Assembly (NCBI GenBank): GCA_016707885.1
Contig: JADJGU010000007.1
Location: forward strand, 62,001-126,000
Direction of reading: 5' to 3'
Length of the DNA stretch: 64,000 nucleotides
Source of the DNA: Sphingomonadales bacterium
GTDB lineage: Bacteria; Pseudomonadota; Alphaproteobacteria; Sphingomonadales; Sphingomonadaceae
Made by a program: the position numbers and the translations under genes. Shown piece after piece: positions 19,122-28,379 of the stretch (positions within the stretch are counted from its first letter, which is position 1; each line of letters opens with the position of its first letter). The notes under the pieces are model-generated. The model was not told where the DNA came from, searched no databases, and worked only from the letters and a program-made list of their open reading frames with translations.

Positions 19122-19231
19122 AAGGTCGACTTGCCTAATCCCGGCCTTGACGCTAAAGGCCGCCGCTGTCGGCGCGCTTTTTGCAAATCTGGCGGCGCCA
19201 AGCTCTTTCCATCTGTTAAGCGAGTTATCAC

Positions 19232-19795
19232 ATGAAAATCAGTGGCGTCGAAATTCGTCCGGGCAACATCATCGAATATGAAGGTGGCATCTGGCGTGCA
19301 GTCAAGATCCAGCATACGCAGCCCGGAAAGGGCGGCGCCTATATGCAGGTCGAACTCAAGAACCTGCGCGATGGCCGCAAGAACAATGTCCGTTTCCGCT
19401 CGGCGGAAACCGTTGAGCGTGTTCGCCTCGACCAGAAGGATTTCCAGTATCTTTACGCCGAAGGCGACAATCTGGTGTTCATGGACAAGGAAACCTATGA
19501 TCAGGTGACCTTGCCGACCGACTTGCTGGGTGATGCGGCTGCCTTCCTTCAGGACGGTATGGATGTCGTCATGGAGATGTATGAGGATGAGGCACTTTCG
19601 GTCGCCTTGCCCGACACTATCGAAGCCACGATTGTTGAGGCCGACGCGGTCGTCAAAGGCCAGACCGCTTCCTCCAGCTACAAGCCGGCCATTCTTGACA
19701 ATGGCGTTCGCGTGATGGTGCCGCCGTTCATCAGTTCGGGCACGCGCATTGTCGTTGACGTTTACGAACGGGAATATGTCCGGAAGGCTGACTAA
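19232..19795 (+). CDS. efp: Translation elongation factor P
   Basis: Relieves ribosome stalling at polyproline stretches. The 187 residues contain the three beta-barrel domains of EF-P. The tip loop reads QPGKGGAY with the usually modified lysine at K33. The C-terminal motif IVVDVYEREYVRKAD is intact. Upstream, GGCCTT/AAGGCC forms a small hairpin in the 110-base gap. The stop overlaps the next gene's start (TAATG). Confidence 0.96.
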   Translation: MKISGVEIRPGNIIEYEGGIWRAVKIQHTQPGKGGAYMQVELKNLRDGRKNNVRFRSAETVERVRLDQKDFQYLYAEGDNLVFMDKETYDQVTLPTDLLGDAAAFLQDGMDVVMEMYEDEALSVALPDTIEATIVEADAVVKGQTASSSYKPAILDNGVRVMVPPFISSGTRIVVDVYEREYVRKAD

Positions 19796-20613
19796 TGCCC
19801 GCACTATCAGGACTGATGTCGGTCATGGAAAAGGCTGCCCGCAAGGCGGGTAGCAAGTTGCGTCGTGACTTTAGCGAAATCGAACAATTGCAGGTCTCGA
19901 TGAAGGGGCCCGCCGATTTCGTGACCAAGGCGGATCAAAAGGCCGAAGACACGATTTTCCGCGAGCTCGAAAATGCACGGCCTGACTGGGGCTTCCTGAT
20001 GGAAGAAACCGGCGAGATTGACGGCAAAGAAGGCAAGCCGCGTTTCATCGTCGATCCGCTCGATGGCACCAGCAATTTTCTGCACGGCATTCCGCACTTT
20101 GCGATTTCGATCGCGGTGCAAGATCCCAAGCCCGATGGTTCGGGCTGGGGCGATCTGTATATGGGCCTAGTTTATAACCCGATTACCGATGAAAGCTTTT
20201 GGGCCGAAAGAGGGAAGGGCGCTTTCCTAGGCCATAAAAGATTGCGTGTTTCGGCACGTCGCAAGCTGAGCGAGGCGCTCGTTGCGACCGGCGTTCCGTT
20301 CAAAGGACATGGCGATATTGAGGAATGGGGCAAAATCTACGCCGCCATCGCTCCCGAAGTCGCCGGTATTCGACGATTTGGTGCAGCAAGCCTCGACCTA
20401 GCCTGGCTCGCAGCAGGTCGCTATGACGGTTTCTGGGAAAGCGGATTGTCTCCTTGGGACACAGCTGCAGGCTGCCTGATTGTCCGTGAAGCGGGCGGTT
20501 TTGTGACCGACTATCGCGGTCGTTCGCCCGCCATCGCCGATGCGCAATTGCTGGCCGGAAATGACCAGTTGCACAGTCGCTTGCACAAGCTTCTGGTCGG
20601 CGCGCTCAAATAA
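19795..20613 (+). CDS. suhB: Inositol-1-monophosphatase family protein
   Basis: Mg-dependent phosphatase of the IMPase/SuhB family. The 272 residues contain the metal-binding motif DPLDGTSNFLHGIPHFAIS (about 83-101), an upstream catalytic EE pair (LMEETGEID) and the second signature WDTAAGCLIVREAGG (about 220). The true substrate is uncertain: inositol phosphate, or a ribosome/rRNA-related role as for SuhB. The start overlaps the efp stop by one base. Confidence 0.92.
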   Translation: MPALSGLMSVMEKAARKAGSKLRRDFSEIEQLQVSMKGPADFVTKADQKAEDTIFRELENARPDWGFLMEETGEIDGKEGKPRFIVDPLDGTSNFLHGIPHFAISIAVQDPKPDGSGWGDLYMGLVYNPITDESFWAERGKGAFLGHKRLRVSARRKLSEALVATGVPFKGHGDIEEWGKIYAAIAPEVAGIRRFGAASLDLAWLAAGRYDGFWESGLSPWDTAAGCLIVREAGGFVTDYRGRSPAIADAQLLAGNDQLHSRLHKLLVGALK

Positions 20614-20709
20614 TACAAATAACGGTGGAAAAAAGCCGTGTCCGCCCCTTGCGGCGGTGCACAATCACCCCTAAAAGCGCGCCAAATTCAGGCCTGAAGC
20701 GAGTCCGTT

Positions 20710-20969
20710 TTGACCGATCTGTCGCAATATCTGCCGATCCTCATTTTCCTGGTCATTGCACTGGGATTATCGAGCCTTTTCGTGTTTCTGCCGATGGCGG
20801 TTTCGCGCCTTACAGGTGCGCACCAACCGACCGAGGCAAAGCTCGCAGAATATGAATGCGGTTTGGCGATACCGGTTGGGTGGGCTGGGGCACGATGATG
20901 TTGTTCCTGTTCGAACTGGTCATCGGCTTTATCTATGCCTGGAAAGTGGGAGCACTCGAATGGGAGTGA
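20710..20969 (+). pseudogene. nuoA: NADH dehydrogenase subunit A with internal deletion
   Basis: NuoA is the small three-helix membrane subunit of complex I at the Q-site entry. The 5' part encodes helix 1 and the hallmark KLAEYECG (residues 44-51). The usual following stretch (about 40 residues with FDVRFYL and the FDLE-containing second helix) is missing. Directly after the GGT TT at 20860-20864 the sequence resumes, in another frame, with GDTGWVGWGTMMLFLFELV and ends correctly with AWKVGALEWE, stop at 20967. The implied loss is roughly 120 bases and leaves the downstream part out of frame, so the main frame stops at 20898 after 62 codons. The likely start is TTG at 20710. Confidence 0.85.
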
Positions 20970-21496
20970 TCGAAACAGCACCCGCAGGCGGCGTTCCCGC
21001 CGATACGGATTTCGTCAAAGACCTGTCTGAAGAGGTCAATGACAAGGGCTTTGTCGTTACCTCGACCGAGGACTTGTTTACATGGGCGCGCACGGGTTCG
21101 CTTTGGCCGATGACCTTTGGTCTGGCCTGCTGCGCCGTCGAGATGATCCACGGCTATATGCCGCGTTATGATTTCGAACGCTTCGGCATCGCCCCGCGCG
21201 CTAGCCCGCGTCAGTCAGATGTGATGATCGTTGCGGGTACGCTGTGCAACAAAATGGCCCCGGCTCTGCGCAAGGTGTACGACCAGATGTCGGAGCCGAA
21301 ATATGTGATTTCGATGGGCAGTTGCGCCAATGGCGGCGGCTATTACCATTATAGCTATAGCGTCGTGCGTGGCTGTGACCGGATCGTTCCGGTCGACATC
21401 TATGTGCCCGGTTGCCCGCCGACCGCAGAAGCGCTGCTCTATGGCATCATGCAGCTGCAGCGCAAGATCCGGCGTGAAGGGACAATTGAACGATGA
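20960..21496 (+). CDS. nuoB: NADH-quinone oxidoreductase subunit B
   Basis: Peripheral-arm subunit carrying cluster N2, which donates electrons to quinone. The 178 residues contain the tandem-cysteine motif GLACCAVEM and the further ligands in GSCANGGG and VPGCPPT. The ATG at 20960 is inside the 3' end of nuoA (10-base overlap), giving the expected MGVIET start. The stop overlaps nuoC by four bases. Confidence 0.96.
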   Translation: MGVIETAPAGGVPADTDFVKDLSEEVNDKGFVVTSTEDLFTWARTGSLWPMTFGLACCAVEMIHGYMPRYDFERFGIAPRASPRQSDVMIVAGTLCNKMAPALRKVYDQMSEPKYVISMGSCANGGGYYHYSYSVVRGCDRIVPVDIYVPGCPPTAEALLYGIMQLQRKIRREGTIER

Positions 21497-22110
21497 GTAG
21501 TCCCGCTCCCCTTATCGCCACACCCAAAGGCACCGTCGCCGCGCTCAAAAAAGCGCTGGGCAAGGATTTGCTCGCGATCGAAGAAGCGCATGGGGAGATT
21601 GCCTGCCATGTCAAAACCGACAAGCTGGTCGGTGTGATGATGCAGTTGCGCGACACTTGTGACTATCAGCAGCTGATGGAAATCGCCGGTGTCGACTGGC
21701 CCGACCGCGATCCGCGCTTCGAGGTGGTCTATTGCCTGCTCAGCCTGACCAAAAACCATCGAATCCGCGTGCATGTCACAACAAATGAGGATGTGCCGGT
21801 TCCTTCTGTGACTGAAATCTGGCCAGTCGCTGGCTGGCTCGAACGCGAAGTGTTCGACATGTACGGCGTGACCTTTGCGGGCAATGACGATTTGCGGCGC
21901 ATTCTTACCGACTATGGCTTTGTCGGCCACCCGCAGCGCAAGGATTTCCCGCTGACCGGCTATGTCGAGTTGCGCTATTCGGAAGAAGAAAAGCGCGTGA
22001 AATATGAAGCCGTCGAACTGGCCCAGGATTTCCGCAGCTTCGACTTCATGTCGCCTTGGGAAGGCGCAGATTATGTGCTGCCCGGCGACGAGAAGGGAGT
22101 CAGCAAATGA
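21493..22110 (+). CDS. nuoC: NADH-quinone oxidoreductase subunit C
   Basis: 30-kDa peripheral-arm subunit that joins NuoB and NuoD. The 205 residues contain the family signature WPVAGWLEREVFDMYGVTF (about 113-131) and DDLRRILTDYGFVGHPQRKDFP. It ends in a short acidic tail and overlaps nuoD by ATGA. Confidence 0.95.
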   Translation: MSSPAPLIATPKGTVAALKKALGKDLLAIEEAHGEIACHVKTDKLVGVMMQLRDTCDYQQLMEIAGVDWPDRDPRFEVVYCLLSLTKNHRIRVHVTTNEDVPVPSVTEIWPVAGWLEREVFDMYGVTFAGNDDLRRILTDYGFVGHPQRKDFPLTGYVELRYSEEEKRVKYEAVELAQDFRSFDFMSPWEGADYVLPGDEKGVSK

Positions 22111-23318
22111 GCCTCCAGAAAGATCTCGCGCCGACCACCGGCGATGAAGTCATCCAGAATTATACGATCAATTTCGGCCCGCAGCACCCTGCAGCGCACG
22201 GCGTTTTGCGTTTGGTGATGGAGCTCGACGGCGAGATTATCGAGCGTCTCGATCCGCATATCGGCCTGCTGCACCGCGGCACCGAAAAACTGATCGAGCA
22301 CAAGACCTATTTGCAGGCCTTGCCCTATTTCGACCGGCTCGATTACGCTTCGCCGCTGGCGATGGAGCACAGCTATGTGCTCGCCATCGAAAAGCTACTG
22401 AACCTCGAAGTGCCGCTGCGCGCGCAATATCTGCGCGTGCTGTTTGCGGAAATGACGCGCATTTCGAACCATTTGCTCAATCTGGCACACCATGCGCTTG
22501 ACGTGGGTGCGATGACGCCGGGTTTGTGGCTCTATGAAGCGCGCGAAGATTGCATGACCTTCTTCGAACGCGCATCGGGCGCGCGCATGCACACCGCATG
22601 GTTCCGCCCCGGCGGCGTGCATCAGGATGTGCCGCTGAAACTGCTCACCGACATTGGCGACTGGCTCGATGATCGCTTGCCGCGCCTGTTCGAAGACGGC
22701 ATGGCGCTGGTCGTCGACAACCGCATCTTCAAGCAGCGCAATGTCGACATCGCTTTCGTCAGCAAGGAAGACGCGATCAAATGGGGCTTTTCCGGCCCGA
22801 TGATCCGTGGTGCCGGTATCCCCTGGGATATCCGCAAGTCGCAGCCTTATGATGTTTATGCCAAGATGGAGTTTGACGTTCCGGTTGGCACGCGCGGCGA
22901 TTGCTATGATCGCTTCATGGTCCGCGTGGAAGAAGTGCGCCAGTCGATCCGCATCATGAAGCAGTGCCTTGCGCAGATGCCCGAAGGACCGGTGTGCAGC
23001 GACGATCGCAAGATCGTTCCACCCAAGCGCGCTGAAATGAAGGCATCGATGGAAGCGCTTATCCATCACTTCAAGCTCTACACCGAAGGCTTCCATGTGC
23101 CCGAAGGCGCGGTCTATGTCGCAACCGAGAGTCCCAAGGGTGAGTTCGGGGTCTATCTTGTGTCGGACGGCAGCAACAAACCCTATCGCTGCAAGATCCG
23201 CCCGACCGCCTTTTCGCATCTGCAGGCGATGGATTTCATGTCCAAGGGGCATATGCTGGCCGATACCACCGCGATTATCGGCGCGCTCGACATCGTGTTC
23301 GGGGAGTGTGATCGGTGA
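22107..23318 (+). CDS. nuoD: NADH-quinone oxidoreductase subunit D
   Basis: 49-kDa subunit forming the quinone cavity with NuoB. The 403 residues carry INFGPQHPAAHGVLRL near the N-terminus, GLLHRGTEKLIE, and C-terminal PKGEFGVYLVSDGSN. The start at 22107 gives the typical length and overlaps the nuoC stop. It ends GECDR, and its stop overlaps the GTG of a small inserted gene. Confidence 0.96.
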   Translation: MSLQKDLAPTTGDEVIQNYTINFGPQHPAAHGVLRLVMELDGEIIERLDPHIGLLHRGTEKLIEHKTYLQALPYFDRLDYASPLAMEHSYVLAIEKLLNLEVPLRAQYLRVLFAEMTRISNHLLNLAHHALDVGAMTPGLWLYEAREDCMTFFERASGARMHTAWFRPGGVHQDVPLKLLTDIGDWLDDRLPRLFEDGMALVVDNRIFKQRNVDIAFVSKEDAIKWGFSGPMIRGAGIPWDIRKSQPYDVYAKMEFDVPVGTRGDCYDRFMVRVEEVRQSIRIMKQCLAQMPEGPVCSDDRKIVPPKRAEMKASMEALIHHFKLYTEGFHVPEGAVYVATESPKGEFGVYLVSDGSNKPYRCKIRPTAFSHLQAMDFMSKGHMLADTTAIIGALDIVFGECDR

Positions 23319-23731
23319 TTGCGCTGTTAGCCAGCCTGATGTTGGCCGGAATTGTAGTTCCTGAGAGGACTGATCCTGCTGCCTTACCGTGTGATAATTT
23401 GTGCTCCATTCAAAAAGTTTTGGCGCGAGAGATTGTCGCCGCACTGAATAAGAATTCTTCGGTCGAATTTTTCGAAGCTCAGAAAAAATACGATTTTGAT
23501 CTCAGTGGTGCAGAAAACGTCACGGATACTGTTGAATGCAAAACGACAGATGTCTACCCGCACAGCAAGGGCATATTTGTGGCTTATGTCGACTGCTTAG
23601 AGGAATCTAATCCTGTTATGCAGGTCGCAATCGAGGTGGACGAAAAGCGAGTCAAGCGGGTCGGACTATCTCGATATGTTTACGTGAATATGGGGCCGGT
23701 AAATATAGTCGCACCCGAGGATCCAAGCTAA
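23315..23731 (+). CDS. Small exported protein of unknown function between nuoD and nuoE
   Basis: A 138-residue protein starting with GTG that overlaps the nuoD stop (GTGA); its own stop lies one base before the nuoE start. Residues 1-17 form a short hydrophobic export signal, followed by a Cys-bearing segment (LPCDNLC) and two further cysteines (VECKTTD, VDCLEE) that could form disulfides in the periplasm. Codons are clearly more AT-rich than in nuoD or nuoE. It is not a known complex I subunit. Two similarly placed small genes occur later in this operon. Confidence 0.7.
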   Translation: MIALLASLMLAGIVVPERTDPAALPCDNLCSIQKVLAREIVAALNKNSSVEFFEAQKKYDFDLSGAENVTDTVECKTTDVYPHSKGIFVAYVDCLEESNPVMQVAIEVDEKRVKRVGLSRYVYVNMGPVNIVAPEDPS

Positions 23732-23732
23732 T

Positions 23733-24398
23733 ATGGCCGACGCTGTCCACATTCCCGACGAAGCCGAAACCCGCGCCAAGTGGGGCGGCTTTGCCTTTAA
23801 CAAGGCTAACAAGAAAACCGCCGACATGTACGTCGCGCGCTACCCTGCCGGACGTCAACAGTCTGCGGTGATGGCGCTGCTCGATCTCGCCCAGCGTCAG
23901 GTGGGTGAGGAGACCAAGACGCAGGGCTGGTTGCCTGTGCCGGTGATCGAATATGTCGCGGCCTATCTCGGCATGCCCTATATGCGCGCCTATGAAGTCG
24001 CGACCTTCTACACCATGTACAATCTCGCACCCGTTGGTCGTTTCCATGTACAGGTGTGCGGCACGACGCCGTGCATGCTGCGCGGTTCGGATGACGTCAT
24101 GGCCGCCTGCAAAAATCGCGGGCTGGTCAAGGGCGGGACGACCCCCGATGGCCTGTTCACGCTGACCGAAGTTGAATGTCTTGGCGCCTGCGCCAATGCG
24201 CCGATGGTGCAAATCAACGACGATAATTTCGAAGATCTGACCTATGACAGCATGTCCGCGCTGCTCGACGCGCTGGCGAATGACAAGCCGGTCAAGATCG
24301 GCCCGCAAATCGACCGCCAGACCAGCTGCCCCGAAGGCGGGCCGACGACATTGAAAGAAATGGTCAAGGCCAATCACGATTATCGGAAGGATTGGTAA
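23733..24398 (+). CDS. nuoE: NADH-quinone oxidoreductase subunit E
   Basis: 24-kDa subunit with the [2Fe-2S] cluster N1a. The 221 residues hold the four ligands in CGTTPCMLRG and CLGACANAP. The N-terminal helical region (SAVMALLDLAQRQ) and MRAYEVATFYTMYN are typical. The C-terminal extension after about 175 is longer than in enteric NuoE, as is common in alphaproteobacteria. The stop overlaps the nuoF start by one base. Confidence 0.95.
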   Translation: MADAVHIPDEAETRAKWGGFAFNKANKKTADMYVARYPAGRQQSAVMALLDLAQRQVGEETKTQGWLPVPVIEYVAAYLGMPYMRAYEVATFYTMYNLAPVGRFHVQVCGTTPCMLRGSDDVMAACKNRGLVKGGTTPDGLFTLTEVECLGACANAPMVQINDDNFEDLTYDSMSALLDALANDKPVKIGPQIDRQTSCPEGGPTTLKEMVKANHDYRKDW

Positions 24399-25690
24399 TG
24401 AGCCTTCAGGATAAAGACCGCATCTTCACCAATGTTCATGGCTTTCAGCCGTGGAACCTGAAGGCTGCGCAAAAGCGTGGCGATTGGGACAAGACTGCGA
24501 ACCTGCTCAAGATCGGGCAGGATGAAATTATCGAGCGCATCAAGGCTTCGGGCCTGCGCGGGCGCGGCGGGGCGGGCTTCCCGACGGGTATGAAGTGGAG
24601 CTTCATGCCCAAGGCGCCGACGCCCGAGCGTCCGAATTTCCTCGTCATCAACGCCGATGAATCCGAACCCGGTTCGTGCAAGGACCGCGAGATCATCCGC
24701 CACGATCCACACAAGCTGATCGAAGGTGCGCTGGTCGCCGGTTTCGCGATGCGCGCGCGGGCGGCCTATATCTACATTCGCGGCGAGTTCATTTATGAGG
24801 CGAAGGTGCTCGAGGCCGCTGTGGCCGAGGCCTATGCCGCTGGCCTGATTGGCAAGAATGCCTGCAAGTCGGGCTATGATTTCGACGTCTTCGTCCATCG
24901 CGGCGCGGGCGCCTATATCTGCGGCGAAGAAACCGCGATGATCGAAAGTCTTGAGGGCAAAAAAGGCCAACCGCGCCTGAAACCGCCTTTCCCGGCGGGG
25001 GCGGGGCTTTATGGCTGCCCGACCACGGTCAACAATGTCGAATCGATTTCGGTTGCGCCCACAATCCTGCGGCGCGGCCCCGAATGGTTTGCGAGCTTTG
25101 GTAACCCGAACAATGCAGGCACCAAGCTGTTCCAGATTTCAGGCCATGTGAACACGCCCTGCGTGGTCGAGGAAGCGATGAGCATTCCCTTTCGCGAACT
25201 GATCGAGAAGCATGCGGGAGGCATCCGTGGCGGGTGGGACAATCTGCTCGCGGTGATCCCCGGTGGCTCGTCGGTTCCGCTGGTGCCCGCCGCGCAGATC
25301 ATGGACGCGCCGATGGATTTTGACGGGCTGAAGGCGCTCGGCTCCGGCCTTGGCACCGCCGCCGTTATCGTGATGGATAAATCGACCGACATCGTCCGCG
25401 CCATTTCGCGGCTGTCCTATTTCTACAAGCACGAAAGCTGCGGCCAGTGCACGCCCTGCCGCGAAGGCACGGGCTGGATGTGGCGCGTGATGGAACGGCT
25501 GCGCGAAGGCAATGCCGACGTGTCGGAAATCGACACCCTGTTCCAGGTCACCAAACAGGTCGAAGGTCACACCATTTGCGCGCTCGGTGACGCAGCAGCT
25601 TGGCCGATTCAGGGCCTGATCCGCCATTTCCGTCCGGAAATTGAGCGCAGGATTGCCGAACATGGTGGAATGCTGGAGGCGGCGGAATGA
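24398..25690 (+). CDS. nuoF: NADH-quinone oxidoreductase subunit F
   Basis: 51-kDa subunit that oxidises NADH. The 430 residues include the NADH/FMN-binding GLRGRGGAGFPTGMKW (about 52-67), ESEPGSCKDREI, YICGEETAMIESLEG and the [4Fe-4S] ligands in SCGQCTPCREGTGW with a distant HTICALGDAAAWP. The start at 24398 (MSLQDKD) overlaps the nuoE stop (TAATG). The stop overlaps the ATG of the second inserted gene. Confidence 0.96.
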   Translation: MSLQDKDRIFTNVHGFQPWNLKAAQKRGDWDKTANLLKIGQDEIIERIKASGLRGRGGAGFPTGMKWSFMPKAPTPERPNFLVINADESEPGSCKDREIIRHDPHKLIEGALVAGFAMRARAAYIYIRGEFIYEAKVLEAAVAEAYAAGLIGKNACKSGYDFDVFVHRGAGAYICGEETAMIESLEGKKGQPRLKPPFPAGAGLYGCPTTVNNVESISVAPTILRRGPEWFASFGNPNNAGTKLFQISGHVNTPCVVEEAMSIPFRELIEKHAGGIRGGWDNLLAVIPGGSSVPLVPAAQIMDAPMDFDGLKALGSGLGTAAVIVMDKSTDIVRAISRLSYFYKHESCGQCTPCREGTGWMWRVMERLREGNADVSEIDTLFQVTKQVEGHTICALGDAAAWPIQGLIRHFRPEIERRIAEHGGMLEAAE

Positions 25691-26379
25691 GACGGCTAGT
25701 TGCTGCCATCATTATTCCCGTGAGCGTCGCTACCTCGCCGGTCGCCGCGCAATGGACTGGCACGCGCACTGGACCGAGGCCTGCCAAAATACCTGACAAC
25801 AATTTGAGCAAAGCGGATCTGTCGAGAGCGACTATGCGGTCATTCTCCAAATGCGTGATCGGCGTTTCGCGCCAGCGCGTTATAAACTATCTGGACACAT
25901 TCCCGAGTTCGAAAGAGGCATTTGAACTGGCGAAAGGCCTTTCAAGGGATGACTGCCTATCGGGTGCAGATCTGCGCTTCAGCGAAAAGCTCTTTCGCTG
26001 GTCTGCTTATGACGAACTGTATAACGCAGAGTTCAACGACCATGATCTCACGACCATCGCGACTATTCCGGAAACAGACTATGTTGGAATGACCAAGGGT
26101 CTGAACGCTGAACAATATCAGTTTGTAGCAATTTGGCAGTTGGGTGAATGTACCGTTCGTGCTGCGCCAAAGGCCGCTCAAACACTTGTTATGTCCCAGA
26201 TCGGATCCAGCGCCGAAGAGGCTTCAATTCAGGAAATACTTCCCTTTGTCAGCGGCTGTGTGAACAAGGACAATGAAATAAAATTTTCCAAAGCTGTGTT
26301 CCGCGGTGTGATGGCGGAAGCACTCTACAAACTGGCTATGAAAGCGGATGGCGCGGCCACCGCACGGGGTAGCAACTAA
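25687..26379 (+). CDS. Exported protein of unknown function between nuoF and nuoG
   Basis: A 230-residue protein with a clear signal peptide (about 1-21, cleavage after VAA before QWTG). The mature part is mostly helical with cysteines at FSKCVIG, RDDCLSG, LGECTVR and VSGCVNK that could pair as disulfides. ATG overlaps the nuoF stop and the gene's own stop shares a base with the nuoG start (TAATG), so it is fully embedded in the operon. Composition is more AT-rich than in nuoF or nuoG. No family was recognised. Confidence 0.75.
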   Translation: MRRLVAAIIIPVSVATSPVAAQWTGTRTGPRPAKIPDNNLSKADLSRATMRSFSKCVIGVSRQRVINYLDTFPSSKEAFELAKGLSRDDCLSGADLRFSEKLFRWSAYDELYNAEFNDHDLTTIATIPETDYVGMTKGLNAEQYQFVAIWQLGECTVRAAPKAAQTLVMSQIGSSAEEASIQEILPFVSGCVNKDNEIKFSKAVFRGVMAEALYKLAMKADGAATARGSN

Positions 26380-28379
26380 TGCCTAAAGTCACCGTAGACG
26401 GCCTCGAAATCGAAGTTCCGCAGGGCGCGACTGTCCTGCAGGCGTGTGAGCTTGCCGGAAAAGAAATCCCCCGCTTCTGTTATCATGAGCGCCTTTCCAT
26501 CGCAGGCAATTGCCGCATGTGTCTGGTCGAGGTCGCCCCGGGCCCGCCCAAGCCGCAGGCGAGCTGTGCTCTGCCCGCGACCGAAGGGCAGATCATCAAG
26601 ACCGACAGCGAAATGGTCAAAAAAGCGCGCGAAGGGGTGATGGAGTTTCTGCTCATCAACCACCCGCTGGATTGCCCGATTTGCGATCAGGGTGGTGAAT
26701 GCGATTTGCAGGATCAGTCGGTCGCCTATGGTCGCGGTGCGTCGCGTTATGACGAGAATAAGCGTGCGGTGACCGAGAAATATATGGGGCCCATCGTCAA
26801 GACGGTGATGACCCGCTGCATCCAGTGCACCCGCTGCGTCCGTTTTGCGGAGGAAGTGGCCGGGATCGAAGAAATCGGTGCGATCTATCGCGGTGAGAAT
26901 ATGCAGATCACCAGCTATCTCGAGCGCGCGGTTACAAGCGAGCTTTCGGGCAATGTCGTTGACCTCTGCCCGGTCGGCGCGCTGACCAGCAAACCTTACG
27001 CCTTCAATGCGCGTCCGTGGGAGCTGAAGAAAACGCCCGCGATAGACGTGATGGACGCCGTTGGTACCAATATCCGCCTCGACAGCCGGGGCAGGGCAGT
27101 GCTGCGTGCGGTTCCGCGCATTAACGAGGATGTCAACGAAGAGTGGGCGAACGACAAGACCCGCCATGCGGTTGACGGCCTTACACATCGTCGCCTTGAT
27201 AAGCCTTATGTCCGTAAGGACGGCAAGCTGGTTGCCGTAAGCTGGCAGGAAGCCTTTGAGGCGATCAAGGCCAATTGGTCGGGCGAGGCCGCCGTTGTTG
27301 CAGGCGATATGGTCGATTGCGAAACAATGTTCGCTGCTCGTGAGCTCGCTGGAAACGCGATGCTCGAAGGCCGCCAGACAGGCCTTGCCTATGACACGTC
27401 ATCGCTGTCGGCGGTCAATTTCAACACCACCATCGCAGGCATCGAAAATGCCGATGTGATCCTGCTGGTCGGCAGCGACCTTCGCCGTGAAGCGCCTTTG
27501 GTGAACACCCGCATCCAGAAAGCTGTCCGCAAGAAGGGCGCGAAGGTTTTTGCCATCGGCCCCGAAACCGACCTGACCTATAAGGTCGAATGGCTGGGTG
27601 ACGATCTGGGCGCGCTAAGCAAGGCGCCCAAGGCACTGGCCGATGCGCTGAAGACCGCTGAACGCCCTGCGATTATCGTCGGTGGCGGTGCGCTGCGTTA
27701 TGAAGGCGTGCACGGCGCGGCGCTGGCTTTTGCCAAAAAGTACAAGCTGTTCAAAGATGGCTGGAATGGCTTCAACGTCCTCCATTTCGCGGCTGCGCGC
27801 ATGGGTGGTTTGATGCTCGGCTATGCCTTTGATGGCGGTATTAAGACGCTGGCAGCGAAAAAGCCGAAGCTGGCCTTCTTCCTCGGCGCGGACGAGGTCG
27901 ACTACAGCCTCTTTGCTAAGACCTTCAAAGTCTATGTCGGCCATCATGGTGACAATGGCGCGGCTAACGCCGATGTCGTGCTGCCTGGTGCCGCTTATTC
28001 GGAAAAATCGGGCACCTGGGTGAACCTCGAAGGCCGCGTCCAGCGCGGCGAACGTGCGGTCTTCCCGCCGGGTGACGCGCGTGAGGATTGGGCGATTTTC
28101 CGTGCCCTTTCGGATGTACTTGGTAAACGCCTGCCATTTGACAGCCTCGATGAATTGCGTGCCGCGATGACAAAGGTAGTTTCCTCGCTTGGGCAGGAAG
28201 GGCTGGCTGACTATGGCTGGGCTGAACCCAAGCTGGATGCCAAGGTTTCGGGCAAGATCGCCGATTATCCCATCAAGGACTTCTACCTCACCAACAGTAT
28301 CTGCCGCGCATCGCCCACGATGCAGCGCTGCTCAAGCGAGTTGGTGCATGGGCAGCAATGGCTGGAGGCTGCGGAATGA
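26379..28379 (+). CDS. nuoG: NADH-quinone oxidoreductase subunit G
   Basis: 75-kDa iron-sulfur subunit of the peripheral arm. The 666 residues begin with a ferredoxin-like [2Fe-2S] domain (CYHERLSIAGNCRMCLVEV). The His/Cys [4Fe-4S] motif DCPICDQGGECDLQDQS follows, then the second site CIQCTRCVRFAEEV, and a degenerate molybdopterin-oxidoreductase-like domain (about 215-600) typical of NuoG. Length is normal. The start overlaps the preceding gene's stop and the end overlaps nuoH (ATGA). Confidence 0.96.
   Translation: MPKVTVDGLEIEVPQGATVLQACELAGKEIPRFCYHERLSIAGNCRMCLVEVAPGPPKPQASCALPATEGQIIKTDSEMVKKAREGVMEFLLINHPLDCPICDQGGECDLQDQSVAYGRGASRYDENKRAVTEKYMGPIVKTVMTRCIQCTRCVRFAEEVAGIEEIGAIYRGENMQITSYLERAVTSELSGNVVDLCPVGALTSKPYAFNARPWELKKTPAIDVMDAVGTNIRLDSRGRAVLRAVPRINEDVNEEWANDKTRHAVDGLTHRRLDKPYVRKDGKLVAVSWQEAFEAIKANWSGEAAVVAGDMVDCETMFAARELAGNAMLEGRQTGLAYDTSSLSAVNFNTTIAGIENADVILLVGSDLRREAPLVNTRIQKAVRKKGAKVFAIGPETDLTYKVEWLGDDLGALSKAPKALADALKTAERPAIIVGGGALRYEGVHGAALAFAKKYKLFKDGWNGFNVLHFAAARMGGLMLGYAFDGGIKTLAAKKPKLAFFLGADEVDYSLFAKTFKVYVGHHGDNGAANADVVLPGAAYSEKSGTWVNLEGRVQRGERAVFPPGDAREDWAIFRALSDVLGKRLPFDSLDELRAAMTKVVSSLGQEGLADYGWAEPKLDAKVSGKIADYPIKDFYLTNSICRASPTMQRCSSELVHGQQWLEAAE

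Noticed and set aside
20642..20657. CCGCC/GGCGG hairpin as terminator between the IMPase gene and nuoA
   Set aside because: The stem is only five pairs and no U tract follows; it may be chance in GC-rich sequence.
22395..23444. A 349-codon minus-strand frame opposite nuoD
   Set aside because: Shadow of the conserved nuoD frame with no independent support.
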